The notes under the pieces were generated by a model that was given only the letters and a program-made list of their open reading frames with translations, was not told the origin of the DNA and did not search any database. Shown here in pieces: positions 35,801-45,720 of a stretch of 64,000 nt of DNA. A program made the translations under genes and the position numbers. The DNA lies in assembly GCA_034670405.1 (NCBI GenBank), contig JAXDDX010000001.1, positions 16,239,501-16,303,500 on the forward strand, written 5' to 3'. Each line of letters opens with the position of its first letter. Positions within the stretch are counted from its first letter, which is position 1. The DNA is from Hoplostethus atlanticus (Eukaryota; Chordata; Actinopteri; Trachichthyiformes; Trachichthyidae).

Positions 35801-38800
35801 GCACAAAACGCTGCACTGAACTTTACACCATCTTATCAGCCAAATTACAAAGTGAGGCTGTAAAAGAGAAAAGCATCCCATCCATGCTAATTGAGACCCC
35901 ATAGATTCTCCCTTGTTGTTCAAATTAAATTCTGGTGAGAAGTAGCTACACTGTCTCCTAAACAACAAAGCCTGACTTACCAATGTATCTTTTACCTTTG
36001 TTATCCTTTTGGAATAAAGCGATCAGACGAGTTGGGTTGGTCAACATGAACATGTTGTCACGTCACATGATTTCTGGGCATTGAAGTTCAAACCTTTCAA
36101 AAGGTTACCTCTCGCTGCCATTTGTGACCACTAACGTGAAGTTGCCTAGTGCAACTTGGAAGTTTTTACAGTGAATTTGATATCTTGTGGTATGTGCATA
36201 CCACATACCACATGAAATACTGTGCACTTTGTTTTAAATTGTTTTTGAAATGCCACCATAAAGTCCTGTAAATGTTTTGATTGCAAAGCATTTGTCTAAC
36301 CTGTTTGCGCCGCCTCTGTCTTTTCTCCTTATTCCTTTATTCAGGGCACCCTGCGAGTCCTCCTGGTTCTGCTACATGACTTCCCAGAGTTCCTGTGTGA
36401 TTACCACTACGGCTTCTGTGATGTTATCCCGCCCAACTGCATCCAGCTTCGCAACCTCATCCTCAGTGCCTTCCCACGCAACATGAGGCTCCCTGACCCC
36501 TTCACGCCAAACCTCAAGGTAGAGAAACACACATAGATCATTGGCTGACCATAAATTGAGTGACAAATGCTGTAAAGTTTGGCTTAGCTTTAGACTGCAT
36601 AGGTGAAAACAGAAGTTGCGGACGTCAGCTGTTGGCATTTTACAATGCTGTACAGCGTTTCGATGTGGACGGTACAATTTTGACTTTACACCACCTAAGG
36701 GAGTGGATTTCCGATCTTTCAGTAGTTTGGGAACGTTGACATTTGAAACTGATGGATTTCTCTCCTCCATCCACGCCCCTGCTGCAGGTGGACATGCTGA
36801 GTGAGATCAACATCGCCCCTCGTATCCTCACCAACTTCACCGGCGTAATGCCCTCCCAGTTTAAGAAGGATCTGGACTCGTACCTGAAGACGCGCTCACC
36901 AGTCACTTTCCTCTCTGAACTGCGTAGCAACCTGCAGGTAGTAGCAGGACTACAGCAAACCATTGATGTGAGCAGGGAAAGTGAATGAATAACCTGAATA
37001 ACCCTAACCCTACTTAAAGTATAGTAAACATTACCTTTTAAGCAAGGCACTTATCCCCCACAATTGTGCCAGTTTCTCAGTGCCCTGGATTGGTTATGTC
37101 TTCAAACTGCTGACACATTTGTTCTCAAATAAAAATGTTTCTCAAGGAGCCAAATGGCAAAATCACATTTTGACTCCAGTGCGTTCGTACAGTCACAAGG
37201 CAGTGAGCAAGGATGTAAGGTTAAGACTGTTGGCCTCAATAATGAGACCTCTTTTAGAGCATCGTTTTTGTGATAAGGAAGTAACTCTGGATCTATCTAC
37301 ATTCTTTCATTTGTGCATTAATCACACACTGTCTGAAAACAGCTGATCAGTGTGTTGTCAAAATCCAGCCAATCTTACCACTGAGATGTGGCACCTACAC
37401 TAATTGGCCTGAGGGGGATATTGTTTTGTCTATTTCTTGTTATTGTTAAAGATGCATTATATTTACCTGTGAGCCAAGTAGCTTTTATTTGTATTAATTT
37501 TGTATTTATTGCTACTGTTGTCATTGATTATGGTTTACTGAAAATCTTTTTCAATTGTGGTATTTCATTAACCTTTATGGCCATATACTATCCTAAGTGC
37601 TTACTATACCCTATGTTTGTTCCTGATTTGAAACCAGTCAAATTGTTAACTTATACACGTTATGTGCTTTTCCTTGGATGTATTTTAGAGTCAAATGCAT
37701 TAACCTTTCCTATCAATTTTGCTGCCCCAGGTGTCCAATGAGCCGGGAAACCGTTACAACATCCAGCTGATAAACGCTCTAGTGTTGTATGTGGGAACAC
37801 AGGCCATCGCTCACATCCACAACAAGGGCAGCACCCCCTCCATGAGCACCATCACCCACTCTGCACATATGGACATCTTCCAGAACTTGGCCTGTGGATC
37901 TGGACACAGAGGGTAAGACACAAACAACCTCCTCTCTCCTTCAGACACCATATGAAAGTTATTATGTTTATCCTCTGTCTCCCTGATTTATTTGTAAAAT
38001 GAAAGTCTTAAGGAAAGCACAACTTCTGTATGATTGGGTCTGTTAAATCTGACGTGGTTGCTAATTACCGCCTTAGCTTCTTCTGGTTAACCAACCACAT
38101 AACTTTTGAAGAGATATTCATGACGTTGGTTTTGGGTCTAACACAGACACCTGATTTTTATAGAGATTTCAGCATTCAAAATCTGCCATTGGTTTTGAAA
38201 GTTGGACTCTACAATAGTGGAGCACAAAGTTTTCAATTTTGTTTGCTTTCTTTTATTTTTTTCAGGGCGTTACCTGTTCCTGAATGCGATAGCCAATCAG
38301 CTACGCTACCCCAACAGCCACACCCACTACTTCAGCTGTACCATGCTTTACTTGTTTGCTGAGGCCAACACTGAGGCTATCCAGGAGCAGATCACTAGGT
38401 AAGATTGTGTGTCTTCTAAAGCCTGCTACACACTAGACCAGGGCTTAAAAACGTTTTTTGTTTTTTTTTTCAATCACTTCGTTCAGAGCAGATCAAATAT
38501 TTTAACAACTTTATTACTGTTGAAAACTGGTTTTAATCCCCTAGTTGTTGTGCTGTTAACTAAAGCTCCCTCTCTCTCTCCAGGGTTCTGTTGGAGAGAC
38601 TGATAGTGAACAGGCCTCACCCCTGGGGGCTCCTCATCACCTTCATTGAGCTAATCAAGAATCCTGCCTTCAAGTTCTGGAGCCACGACTTTGTGCACTG
38701 TGCCCCTGAGATTGAAAAGTAGGTTCCCTGCTCATCCATATTGTGGGACTGGCTGTTTTCTTATATTCTCCAGAGAATCAGGTCCGCACTTTAACCGGAG

Positions 38801-39465
38801 TTGCCCTTCCACACATTATAGCACACCACCGGAGTATGTCCGTTTCAGATGCGTTCACAACAACAGAAAATACTCCTGTTAGTTTAGGCAAGGGGCGTGG
38901 CCTGGGTAGAGTGTGCGGGAGACAGGACATGACGCAAAAATTACGCTGCGGAAATCAGTGTTTTGTTTACAGCATGAAGATGGTAGACGACGTGACTGAC
39001 TCACTCTTTGGCCGTTTTTGCATTGATGTCAATACTGAATGTAGTTAGACATATCCACAGTATCGACGAAAGGGTGGAAAGAGATATACATTGTATTATC
39101 CCAGTTTCACGCCAGTCGCATGATAGATACGTTATCAACACGCCCACTCACTCGTGGAGGATACTCCGGAGAATCTTCTGCTCCATTCACACTTGGGCTC
39201 ACTCGGCGAGAAAACTGATTTTAGACTAGGGTGCTGGGTGGGTAAAGTCTGTTTGACTTCCAGACCAACTGATTCGGACATTTGCGTTCACGCATACAAC
39301 TGCTCCAAGTAATGTCTAGATAAGTTCAGGGTTGCACTGCATGTGTGAAAGCAATTTAAGTGTTAACTGCGTTCCTCTCCTGTCAGGCTGTTCCAGTCGG
39401 TAGCCCAGTGCTGCATGGGACAGAAGCAGGCCCAGCAGGTGATGGAGGGCACTGGTGCCAGCTAG
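11837..39465 (+). CDS. CNOT1: CCR4-NOT transcription complex subunit 1 (scaffold)
   Basis: CNOT1 is the large helical scaffold of the CCR4-NOT deadenylase complex, which shortens mRNA poly(A) tails. The predicted protein is about 2,380 residues (human about 2,376), collinear with the human protein end to end. It starts at [12 protein letters not shown] and ends at EGTGAS followed by TAG. Coding exons: 11837-11938, 12015-12122, 12625-12723, 14039-14107, 14313-14367, 16809-17012, 17194-17362, 18941-19067, 19781-19891, 20569-20739, 20998-21125, 21455-21695, 21925-22044, 22773-22895, 23078-23229, 23434-23584, 24161-24362, 24816-24956, 25506-25630, 25770-26056, 26147-26225, 26386-26631, 26830-26970, 27066-27245, 27392-27508, 27697-27807, 28206-28283, 28689-28866, 29144-29277, 29755-30051, 30434-30574, 30687-30791, 31190-31309, 31882-32073, 32497-32639, 33067-33175, 33472-33641, 33861-34092, 34202-34450, 34752-34915, 35251-35368, 35519-35620, 36345-36518, 36788-36937, 37731-37912, 38266-38398, 38584-38718, 39387-39465. 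All junctions keep phase except coding exon 45, which has one extra base near 37,892. One intron has a GC donor (35,369). Confidence 0.97.
15321..16582 (+). mobile_element. Tc1/mariner-type DNA transposon, inactive, in CNOT1 intron
   Basis: Inverted terminal repeats of about 170 bp start with CAGT (15,321) and end with its complement (16,582). They share phrases such as tttgtgaac, aaatggctc.taaaat and ttaacagc.ta.gctgga. A TA follows the right end and a TG (decayed TA) precedes the left. Between them lies a broken transposase. It sits in the 2.4-kb intron between coding exons 5 and 6 of CNOT1, which it accounts for half of. Confidence 0.85.
15657..16330 (+). pseudogene. Tc1-like transposase, degenerate
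   Basis: The open piece 15737-15928 ([17 protein letters not shown]...) is the N-terminal helix-turn-helix that binds the terminal repeats. Later, out of frame, come DET-like sequence (acagatgagacaaaa, 16,081) and the region encoding HSGGSIMVW (about 16,156-16,182), both diagnostic of Tc1 transposases. Stops and frameshifts divide the gene into at least three pieces, so no active enzyme is made. Confidence 0.8.
18124..18310. repeat. Dispersed repeat, copy 2 (unknown family)
   Basis: This is the partner of the copy at 6,801-6,990, inside the 1.6-kb intron between CNOT1 coding exons 7 and 8. Matching phrases run in the same order and orientation (ctctagat, tgactatagg, tatcaggttcttg, tagtaacctt, gatacaacattgc, aaaagacata, accaatgga). 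Confidence 0.55.
23055..23077 (+). promoter_or_regulatory. CNOT1: TG-repeat 3' splice site of CNOT1 coding exon 15
   Basis: The intron ends in about ten TG repeats followed directly by TCAG, in place of a normal pyrimidine tract. UG repeats at acceptors are bound by TDP-43 and CELF proteins in mammals (CFTR exon 9 is the classic case) and often weaken exon inclusion. Coding exon 15 has phase 0 at its start and 2 at its end, so skipping it would break the frame. Confidence 0.7.
24697..24800 (+). mobile_element. LINE C-terminal coding fragment in CNOT1 intron
   Basis: The frame reads ...[21 protein letters not shown], a close match to the '(S)V.APRLWNSLP..LR.A.SL..F' phrase near the C-terminus of L2/Rex-type LINE reverse transcriptases. 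It ends only about 15 bp before coding exon 18, so the LINE-derived sequence makes up part of this intron's branch-point region. Confidence 0.65.
24816..26631 (+). other. CNOT1: CNOT1 central region: tristetraprolin-binding domain and flexible linker (coding exons 18-22)
   Basis: Roughly residues 778-1070. Coding exons 19-21 are nearly identical to human ([37 protein letters not shown]). They correspond to the helical MIF4G-like module that binds tristetraprolin and other adaptors in human. Coding exon 22 turns into a Gln/Ala/Pro then Thr-rich linker ([14 protein letters not shown]..., [14 protein letters not shown]), which is disordered and variable between species. Confidence 0.8.
24942..24957 (+). 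promoter_or_regulatory. CNOT1: Tandem alternative 5' splice sites of CNOT1 coding exon 18
   Basis: Two donors lie 15 bases apart: CAGCAGA|gtaaga (exon end 24,941) and GGCCT|gtaagt (exon end 24,956). Both join coding exon 19 in frame, giving ...QQTDLSQ or ...QQSKMKASDLSQ. Human CNOT1 has, as I recall, isoforms that differ by exactly these five residues (SKMKP). The choice appears conserved from fish to human. Confidence 0.75.
26830..28283 (+). other. CNOT1: CNOT1 MIF4G domain that binds the CAF1 (CNOT7/8) deadenylase (coding exons 23-27)
   Basis: Roughly residues 1071-1279. The run from [16 protein letters not shown] to [11 protein letters not shown] is nearly unchanged from human. This is the platform that carries the catalytic CNOT7/8-CNOT6/6L pair and recruits DDX6. 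The five short exons (78-180 nt) are all phase 0, so skipping any one would keep the frame. Confidence 0.85.
31876..31881 (+). promoter_or_regulatory. CNOT1: NAGNAG tandem acceptor of CNOT1 coding exon 34
   Basis: The intron ends cag|cag|CAGGCG, so splicing can include or omit one CAG codon (QQAW or QAW). The human protein has one Q here, which favours the downstream AG and an exon start at 31,882. Confidence 0.6.
33245..33350 (-). mobile_element. Solitary Tc1/mariner terminal repeat in CNOT1 intron
   Basis: The sequence ccagcttaggctgttaatg followed by tttgaacaatatgttcaat is the inverse of the left terminal repeat of the 15,321 element. No transposase or partner repeat is present. It is a remnant of the same Tc1 family. 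Confidence 0.7.
34985..35045. repeat. Possible hAT-derived fragment in CNOT1 intron
   Basis: The phrases gggctgcacaattgat, aatcgcgatgttgat and ttggcttccac resemble the terminal region of common teleost hAT MITEs that begin 'gggctgcacgatta'. No paired terminus or duplication was found. Confidence 0.35.
35369..35370 (+). promoter_or_regulatory. CNOT1: Non-canonical GC 5' splice site (GC-AG intron) in CNOT1
   Basis: Coding exon 41 must end at 35,368 (..CAGCAGAAG) to keep the conserved PQQKGWPMYAQ junction. The intron then begins gcaagc. The rest of the donor matches U1 well, as is usual for GC-AG introns. No GT within the neighbourhood gives the conserved protein. Confidence 0.85.
37886..37900 (+). 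other. CNOT1: One-base insertion (frameshift) in CNOT1 coding exon 45
   Basis: The bases read ttggcctgtggatctgg where the conserved NLAVDLDTEGR reading needs ttggctgtggatctgg. Exon 45 is 182 nt, where 181 would keep phase with exon 46. The extra base is a C (or T) at 37,891-37,893. Confidence 0.85.
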
Positions 39466-40325
39466 TCTGTGTGCCAACCAGCCTGTAGCCTATGGGAGAG
39501 ATGCTGCGGCCTTGACCCACCCCACACACACCTCCATCATTATTGTTGGCACTGGACAAACTGGCAACGACATTCATTCTAAATGTGGATAAAAGGACTA
39601 CTGCTCATGGATCTAAAGAGTTTGATTTTCATTTTTCCCTTGGGGGCTGAATAGCGATGGAGAATGGATTGGGACATGCTGTTTAATATAATTTTTTGAT
39701 GCTTTGATGTAAATATTGGAATAAAAGGGAGATGCGGGAGAATAGATAAGTGGAGAACAATGAACATGTCCAATAAAATGTAACATGACATGTGAACATA
39801 TTTTCACTCACTACCAAAGTCCTTGGTTTGCTTCCCTCCCAAAAGATCTAGGTTTTTTGCATTTTTCTGACTTTTTTTGCTTTCAGAAGCTGAATGGTAC
39901 AGGATTGAAGAAAAAAGCTGCCTGCTTTTATTTGATTCCTTTTTCTCCCCTGAGTGGAACAGGAAAGTGTAGTTGAGTCTCCCAAGTGGGGTGGGTGTGC
40001 ACTCCCAGTGTGTGTGGGGTGTGGTGGTGGAGACAACTGTTGATGGTATGTCCATTTAAACCTGGCTCTGAAAGCCTCTCCCTGGCACTTGTAAAATTGT
40101 GCAAAGTGCAGAAGGTGAAATCGTATCTTGACCATTTGTACAAAGATCCAAATTGAAGAACAACAAAGAAGGACCAATACAGCCCATTTTGTAAGGATTT
40201 TGAATGTTTTGTAAATGTATTGGTCCGTGTGTTGTATTTTGTAGTCCTTTCTAGTTGCCTTTAGTTCTTGCTACTTAACTGCAGTATGCATACATACAGG
40301 AAATAAAGCATTAAAACTGAACTGC
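39466..40325 (+). other. CNOT1: CNOT1 3' UTR
   Basis: The region follows the TAG at 39,463-39,465. It holds three AATAAA hexamers, at 39,720, 39,772 and 40,302, so shorter 3' UTR forms of about 0.3 kb are possible. No coding sequence is present. Confidence 0.65.
40302..40307 (+). terminator. CNOT1: CNOT1 distal poly(A) signal
   Basis: AATAAA is followed 20-40 bases later by a GT-rich stretch (gcatgtgtatgtgttta), the usual downstream element. It is the last such signal before the SETD6 3' end. Confidence 0.65.
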
Positions 40326-40867
40326 ATGTGTATGTGTTTATTTAGGACAATTAAAATGACTCAGGTGCTGATATATTTTGCTTTTATTAGAAAAGTGGAA
40401 ATGGTATGGAAAACACAGGATGACTAACCAGGACTCCAAATGCTCAAAGAAACTGGAAATGTCATGGAACTAAAGTTGTGACTTGGCTGTTAAAATGTAA
40501 TTGTTTGAAGCTGTTAAATTTTGCATCATGTATAGAAATTTGATTGTTATATGTGCATCTGCTTCTATTGGCAGGAATTGTTTATATTTCCTACTTTGCT
40601 CTTAACATAATTTGCCTTAAAGGCTTATTGGAAGGTTTTCGAAGTTATGACCATCCCTTTGGAGTGGCTTTGAAGCATACCTGGTGGAGTTTGATTATCA
40701 CTGAACAGTTGCTCCATCTACAAAACCATTCAAGGATGGGCCACCTCATGCACGTATAAATTCACTTGGAATTTATACAGCACTGCACATTAAGGGGCAA
40801 GGGCTAAAGGAAAAAATGGACACTACCACAGTTTCAGTTAGGGTGTTGCTGTTTTACATGGACATCT
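40326..40867. other. Short spacer between convergent CNOT1 and SETD6 3' ends
   Basis: About 540 bp of AT-rich sequence separates the two poly(A) signals. I see no gene or repeat in it. Confidence 0.5.
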
Positions 40868-40873
40868 TTTATT
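40868..40873 (-). terminator. SETD6: SETD6 poly(A) signal
   Basis: AATAAA on the minus strand, 193 bases past the SETD6 stop codon. The downstream region is not notably GT-rich, so the exact cleavage site is uncertain. Confidence 0.5.
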
Positions 40874-41065
40874 TTTTTTTTACACTGTTTGGTATTTTTG
40901 CCCTTATTCGTCAGGTGGAGAGGGAGTGAGCCAGGACGGTTGTTTCCTGACGGATATAGCAGTTTTAATAAAGATAATGGCAAAACAAAAATGCATGAAT
41001 CAATGCCCGGGCCAACAGGAAGACGCTCCGCCTCCTTTGGACCCTGTCGCTGCACTTGGCTGGAC

Positions 41066-44000
41066 TCAAGACTTGGTGACCTCCATCAGTTTGTACAGGA
41101 TGCTCTTCTGTCCGTAGCGCACTTGCAGTGCCCGCTGCAGCCTGCTACTCATTCCTGCAAGCGCTACCTTGTCCTCTATTAGCACCCGTTCACTGTACAC
41201 TCCCTCCCCGTATGAAACCAGAGTCAAACGGGCCGCTGCATGGATCAACCCCCGCCACGGAGCCTTTAGTCCGGGGAGACCGTTATTGGAGAAAGCGATG
41301 GAAATTCTCTCGTCCTCCTCATCATCTTCCTCCCACCCTTCATTCTTTCTGAACTCCTGGAACTCCTCTTCTGTCATGCATAGCACCTGAGGATAGAGAG
41401 CAGGACTATACTTGAGCCTCTATTAATGTGTTGATCCCAACATTTCAAGTCAAATAGAAGTAGCTGCCTTTGTAGAACAGACCTTGTGTGGCCGTTACGA
41501 TACAATCAGGCTACACAGATCGAGGATGTAAAGTACTGCTAATGCTCTATCACAGACAGCTGGGACTGTTCTGGTTTCAGTGGAGAGATTTAATGTTAGT
41601 GTCTATATGCTGTCTCCGAGACCTCTACACTGCCAAGAAAACTGACGTACAGTCATGTTTAAAAATGTATATACAGTAAAAAGGAACATAAAAACATTTA
41701 GTTTCCAGGAGGAGTCAAGGAGCTGATTTTTGTGAAGCACCTCCATATGAGAGACAGGGTCCAGGGCCATTAAAGGAGGTTTGAGCAGTATATGTGCAAA
41801 TGTGTGCAATATACACGGCACTGTTCTATACATTCCCTTACCTTAAGTGTGGTATGTAGCTCGGTGTCCATGAGGCAGCCCTGCTTGCTGAAGATGAAGG
41901 CTTCTTTCTCTCCCACCGTCTGACACAGCATCCCCCACTTCTTCTCCGCCAGCCGCCGGTCCACATCAGACTGAATACCTGGGAAGAGAGGAGGAGATGG
42001 CGCAAAGATGAGGAAGGGAAGACTGGAAAGAGAGGCAATAATGGCCCTCTCACATCAGACTAGTGACCTGAGAAATGTGCGCATCGACCGTCAGGGTCAA
42101 TGCCGCAAAACTATTCTGGACAGGATGAGGTTTGAAACTTTGCTCCACACGGTATCAAAGTTGTGCTTGACCTCCTGTAAACGTCAGTGTAAAAGGAGTC
42201 GGGCTCGTCTGTCACCTTGTGTGACAACTCTGTAGAGGTTGGTCATAGGGATGTCGGCAGGTGTCATTGATGTTGCTAGGATACGGTTCGGTGAAGCCAT
42301 ACATGTGCAGCAGCTGCCAGTTGGCCATCTGCCCATAGGTGTTAAATACCTCCTCCCCTTTACGAATGGGACGCACACACACCATCTTCAAACTCTCCTG
42401 AGATAAGACACAGAATGTGGGAGAAAGATTGAGAGAGGAGGAAGATATGAGACACACAGAAAATATGCAACCAAGAGAAAGAAACTAGAAAAAATTGCAC
42501 TACTGCAGATAGCAAACATCGTTACAGTTCTGATACTAAAACATAGAAATAATCAAGTAAGCATTTGCTGTAAATCAACAGTTAACCCTCACCGGTGTGT
42601 ACTCCAGATTGGCATTGTGATTGGACACGTGGTTAAGCATGTCGGCCATGGGAACCATCATTGGAGGGTTGGGGGCCTTCTCCTCTTCCTCCTCCTCATC
42701 ATCATCCTCCTCTGCCTGGGGCTCTTGGAAACTACAGAGAGAATGAGGGAGAAAAATGGGGGGGGGTTGATGGATGGGAAGGACGAGATCACAGAAGTGA
42801 GAGGGAGGATGATGAAAGGAAAGAGAATCCAAATATTGTGTGTGTGTGTGTTGCCTCCTAACCTGTAGGCCATGACAAAGGCCACCAGCTGTGTGTACAG
42901 CTCCAGGGTGTGTGTGTTGGGGTTCCAGAGATCAGGGTGCCTGGTGATGAAGGGAAGGACCACGTCTGCGTATTCCCTCTGGATGTTAGTCAGGTCTGTG
43001 TCCACCGCCTCTGGAATGCCTGTACCCCTCAACAGCCTGTCTCTCTCCTCTTTGGACCTGCATGGATACACAATTATGGTAAAGGATGTCAGAAGTAAAC
43101 TCTTGACGGGAACAGCAGAGTATTGTTTTAGGATGCTAGTTTAGTGTTTTTCCCCTTTTTTTTTTTAAATAAAAAAATGTATCCTTTGTTTACCCAGTGA
43201 CAGTTTGCTGAGCATGCTTAGTCTTTTTCCATTTATACTTAATAATTACATTTCAATAAAAGTAATAATCTGCAACATTTTGATATAAATAAATCTACAT
43301 TTTGCTACTCTCTGTAACTCACAAACAGTGATTCAACCTCTAGCCAGTTGATGAAATCTTTTACATTTGCTTTTCTTAGACGGGACCTAGAAGGGTGTCT
43401 GGTAGGTCTTTCCCTTGAAAGATGCTCGGGTGGACAGGAAGTGATGCGTGATTCACGTTTCCACTTAGAATAAATGGGTAGTTAGCATGAGCAGCGATAG
43501 CTACCATGGCCAAAAAGACAAAGAAAAGAGCGCCACCTGAAGACACTCAAACTTCATCAACAGAAAATCCAAGGAAAGAGACGTCACAGTACTGGACACA
43601 CTGCTTGATTGACAGGTGACTACAGTGATGAGCTCTGAGCACCAAAGATGTCACCAAAAACAGGAAGTTGAGGATTACCACTTTAAGTTTATGAACTTAA
43701 ATTTGTGTTAATTTAGTACAAAATTGGGAAGCACAACATTGGATCTGGGAATTTCACCGTTCCTCACCAGAACATGGGCTGGTCCAGGGTCCTGAAGTCA
43801 GTCCAGAGAGAGAGGTAGGCACTCCAGTGGGACTGCGGTGAGGTGTACTCATACAACAGAGCCAATAGCAGGGGAACCCAGCCCGAGGAGTTCACTAGAG
43901 AGGCCTTTTCTGGGAAGGAGAAAGGGAAAAACTGCGGCATAGAAATAGCGAAATGGTAGGGGGGGAAGCCTTGATCGCACATGTTGTTGTATTGACTTTG

Positions 44001-45556
44001 CAAAGATCAATACAAAATCAATAGAGAACCACAAAACTGAGGGGTATGTGAGCAAGTAGATCAACTGAGAGACAGTGTATCTCTCTGTTATAGATAAAGA
44101 AGGAAATCTGAGGAAAAAGATGCATGGTATTTACACATTAACTTATATGCTTAAATGTCAGTATATGTCATTCATGCATTTCTGTCTCCGCTTGTCACCT
44201 TGCTCCAACAGGGCAGAGACCTTGGTTGTTCCCTGGTGGAGAAGAACTGATCTAGGGATGGTGAACAGAACCTCCCCCTCCTCTATGTCCTCCTTAGCCA
44301 GCATCCCATACTTTGCCACTGTTCCCTCTGTACTCACATGCACCTGGGGGGGGAGAGACATCCAGCAAAAGGTTATGATATATGGGCAACATGGTGAGGT
44401 AGCACTGGGTTCAATAATGAATGAATGTGTCAATAAGTAAGTGAACGACTGGCTGGCTGAATGAAGATACAAAGCTAAGGACACTAATGAATCTGGATGG
44501 TTGACTGACTGAGATAGACTGGTTGACCTGACAAATTAACTGACATAATACTGGCTGAGAGAAAACAGTGTAGGTTGCAATAACATTTACCTTATTGCTG
44601 AGCACCAGGCTGACTCTGTCACACCATTGTATGAAGTTCTGCAGGGGTTTGAGCTCTGAGCTGTCATTTACCTGTCAGCAAAGTTTTCACATGGAGAAAA
44701 ACATCAACAACACACAGCACGAGGAATATGGTCACTTTACACCACAGTGCATTGTTTTGTTGGGAAAGTTTCATATGTAAGGCACAACCACGCACCACAG
44801 TGGCTACACACTTTTACAAAAACAAGCTGTCCACTGCTCTTAGTAAAAGAGCAAAGTGTTGTTCAACAGCCTACATGATCTCCAACAACTTTAGTTAACT
44901 AGGAAGCAAAGATGTGATTAGTTATGGTGTCATAATATAATAAATAGCCAAATAAAGATTGAGGACATAGCTTTAATGGACCCAGAAGAAAACAAGAATA
45001 AAGAGATAGTGATGTTTGGAAATCTTTATTATTGCTGCTGGGGAGGGAAATCAAAAGTTTTTCAGATTTCATAAGCGAAGTGTGTGGATTTCAGCTTTTT
45101 CTATGCCTTCTATCATGTAGTGCAGTGCGTTCATCATTCGCGTTTGGCAGGCTCGTGGAGGCTGCTGCCTGACAGGCCTTACTGAGGGAACCGAACGTCC
45201 CTCGGGCTGACAGGTCAGGTCTGTCTTAACTTGCATTTTCTCGGCAGTTCGAAACAGACGTAAATTAGCCTGATTACGTTAGCATCTTCCAATTATGTCA
45301 AAGTCCAATGGATATTTTCTTTTCAAGGAGACCATTTCGCTAAAACATTACTTGTCACCTACAAAACATTATGGCACATAGAATCGTAGTTACCTATCGA
45401 GCCTAGCTAGCAGACTATTAACGACAACATTAGCTAACAACAGTAGTAGAGCTGGCTGACAGCTAGACACACTCAAAACAGCTCAATTAAATCGGCTTCG
45501 CTTAGGGACACAATGGATTAAAGTCTAACCTTGGGTCTTTTCGCTTCTGTTGCCAT
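41066..45556 (-). CDS. SETD6: SET domain-containing protein 6, protein-lysine N-methyltransferase
   Basis: SETD6 uses S-adenosylmethionine to monomethylate lysines. In human the best-known targets are RelA K310 (damping NF-kB) and H2AZ K7. Exons, in transcript order: 45530-45556, 44591-44671, 44199-44343, 43768-43909, 42863-43057, 42593-42731, 42216-42397, 41842-41978, 41066-41386. The product is about 455 residues (human 473), starting MATEAKRPK. The split SET domain is visible: [12 protein letters not shown] with EEGEVLF near the N-terminus, the [13 protein letters not shown] insert, an acidic loop ([11 protein letters not shown]), [17 protein letters not shown] carrying the NH motif, and [18 protein letters not shown] with the NxYG motif and probable catalytic tyrosine. 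Exons 8-9 are the C-terminal Rubisco LSMT substrate-binding-like domain. One extra base in exon 7 (about 42,260) breaks the frame near residue 289; all other junctions are in phase. The gene is tail to tail with CNOT1. Confidence 0.95.
42255..42266 (-). other. SETD6: One-base insertion (frameshift) in SETD6 exon 7
   Basis: On the minus strand gacacctgccgac stands where the conserved NDTADIPM reading needs gacactgccgac. Exon 7 is 182 nt, where 181 restores both the internal frame ([17 protein letters not shown]) and the phase with exon 8. The extra base is a G on the plus strand at 42,260-42,261. Confidence 0.85.
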
Positions 45557-45720
45557 TTTGTTAGTCCAAGAGGTAAAACTCAGACTTATCGGGCGCCGGT
45601 CACGACACTAGCCTCAGAGCACGCGGGCTGAACACATGGGCTAGCTATGACCAAAATGCAGGCTTACAGGGAGTCGACACGCAGCCATAGACACCGCGCA
45701 TACATTCAACCAGCCAAGCG
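45557..45720 (-). promoter_or_regulatory. SETD6: SETD6 5' UTR and probable core promoter
   Basis: On the minus strand the start codon sits in acaaaATGGCaac, a partial YY1-type site at the initiator region. CpG-rich sequence (gggcgccggtcacg, gagcacgcgggc, gtcgacacgcagcc) extends about 150 bp upstream. There is no TATA box. The transcription start is not determined. Confidence 0.45.

Larger units (their letters stand above)
33861..39465 (+). other. CNOT1: CNOT1 C-terminal NOT1 superfamily-homology domain (coding exons 38-48)
   Basis: Roughly residues 1809-2380, the surface that binds the CNOT2-CNOT3 heterodimer. Highly conserved runs include [40 protein letters not shown] and [19 protein letters not shown]. 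The one-base excess in coding exon 45 falls here near residue 2259. Read literally, it would replace the last ~120 residues with about 40 foreign ones before a stop at 38,360-38,362. Confidence 0.85.
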
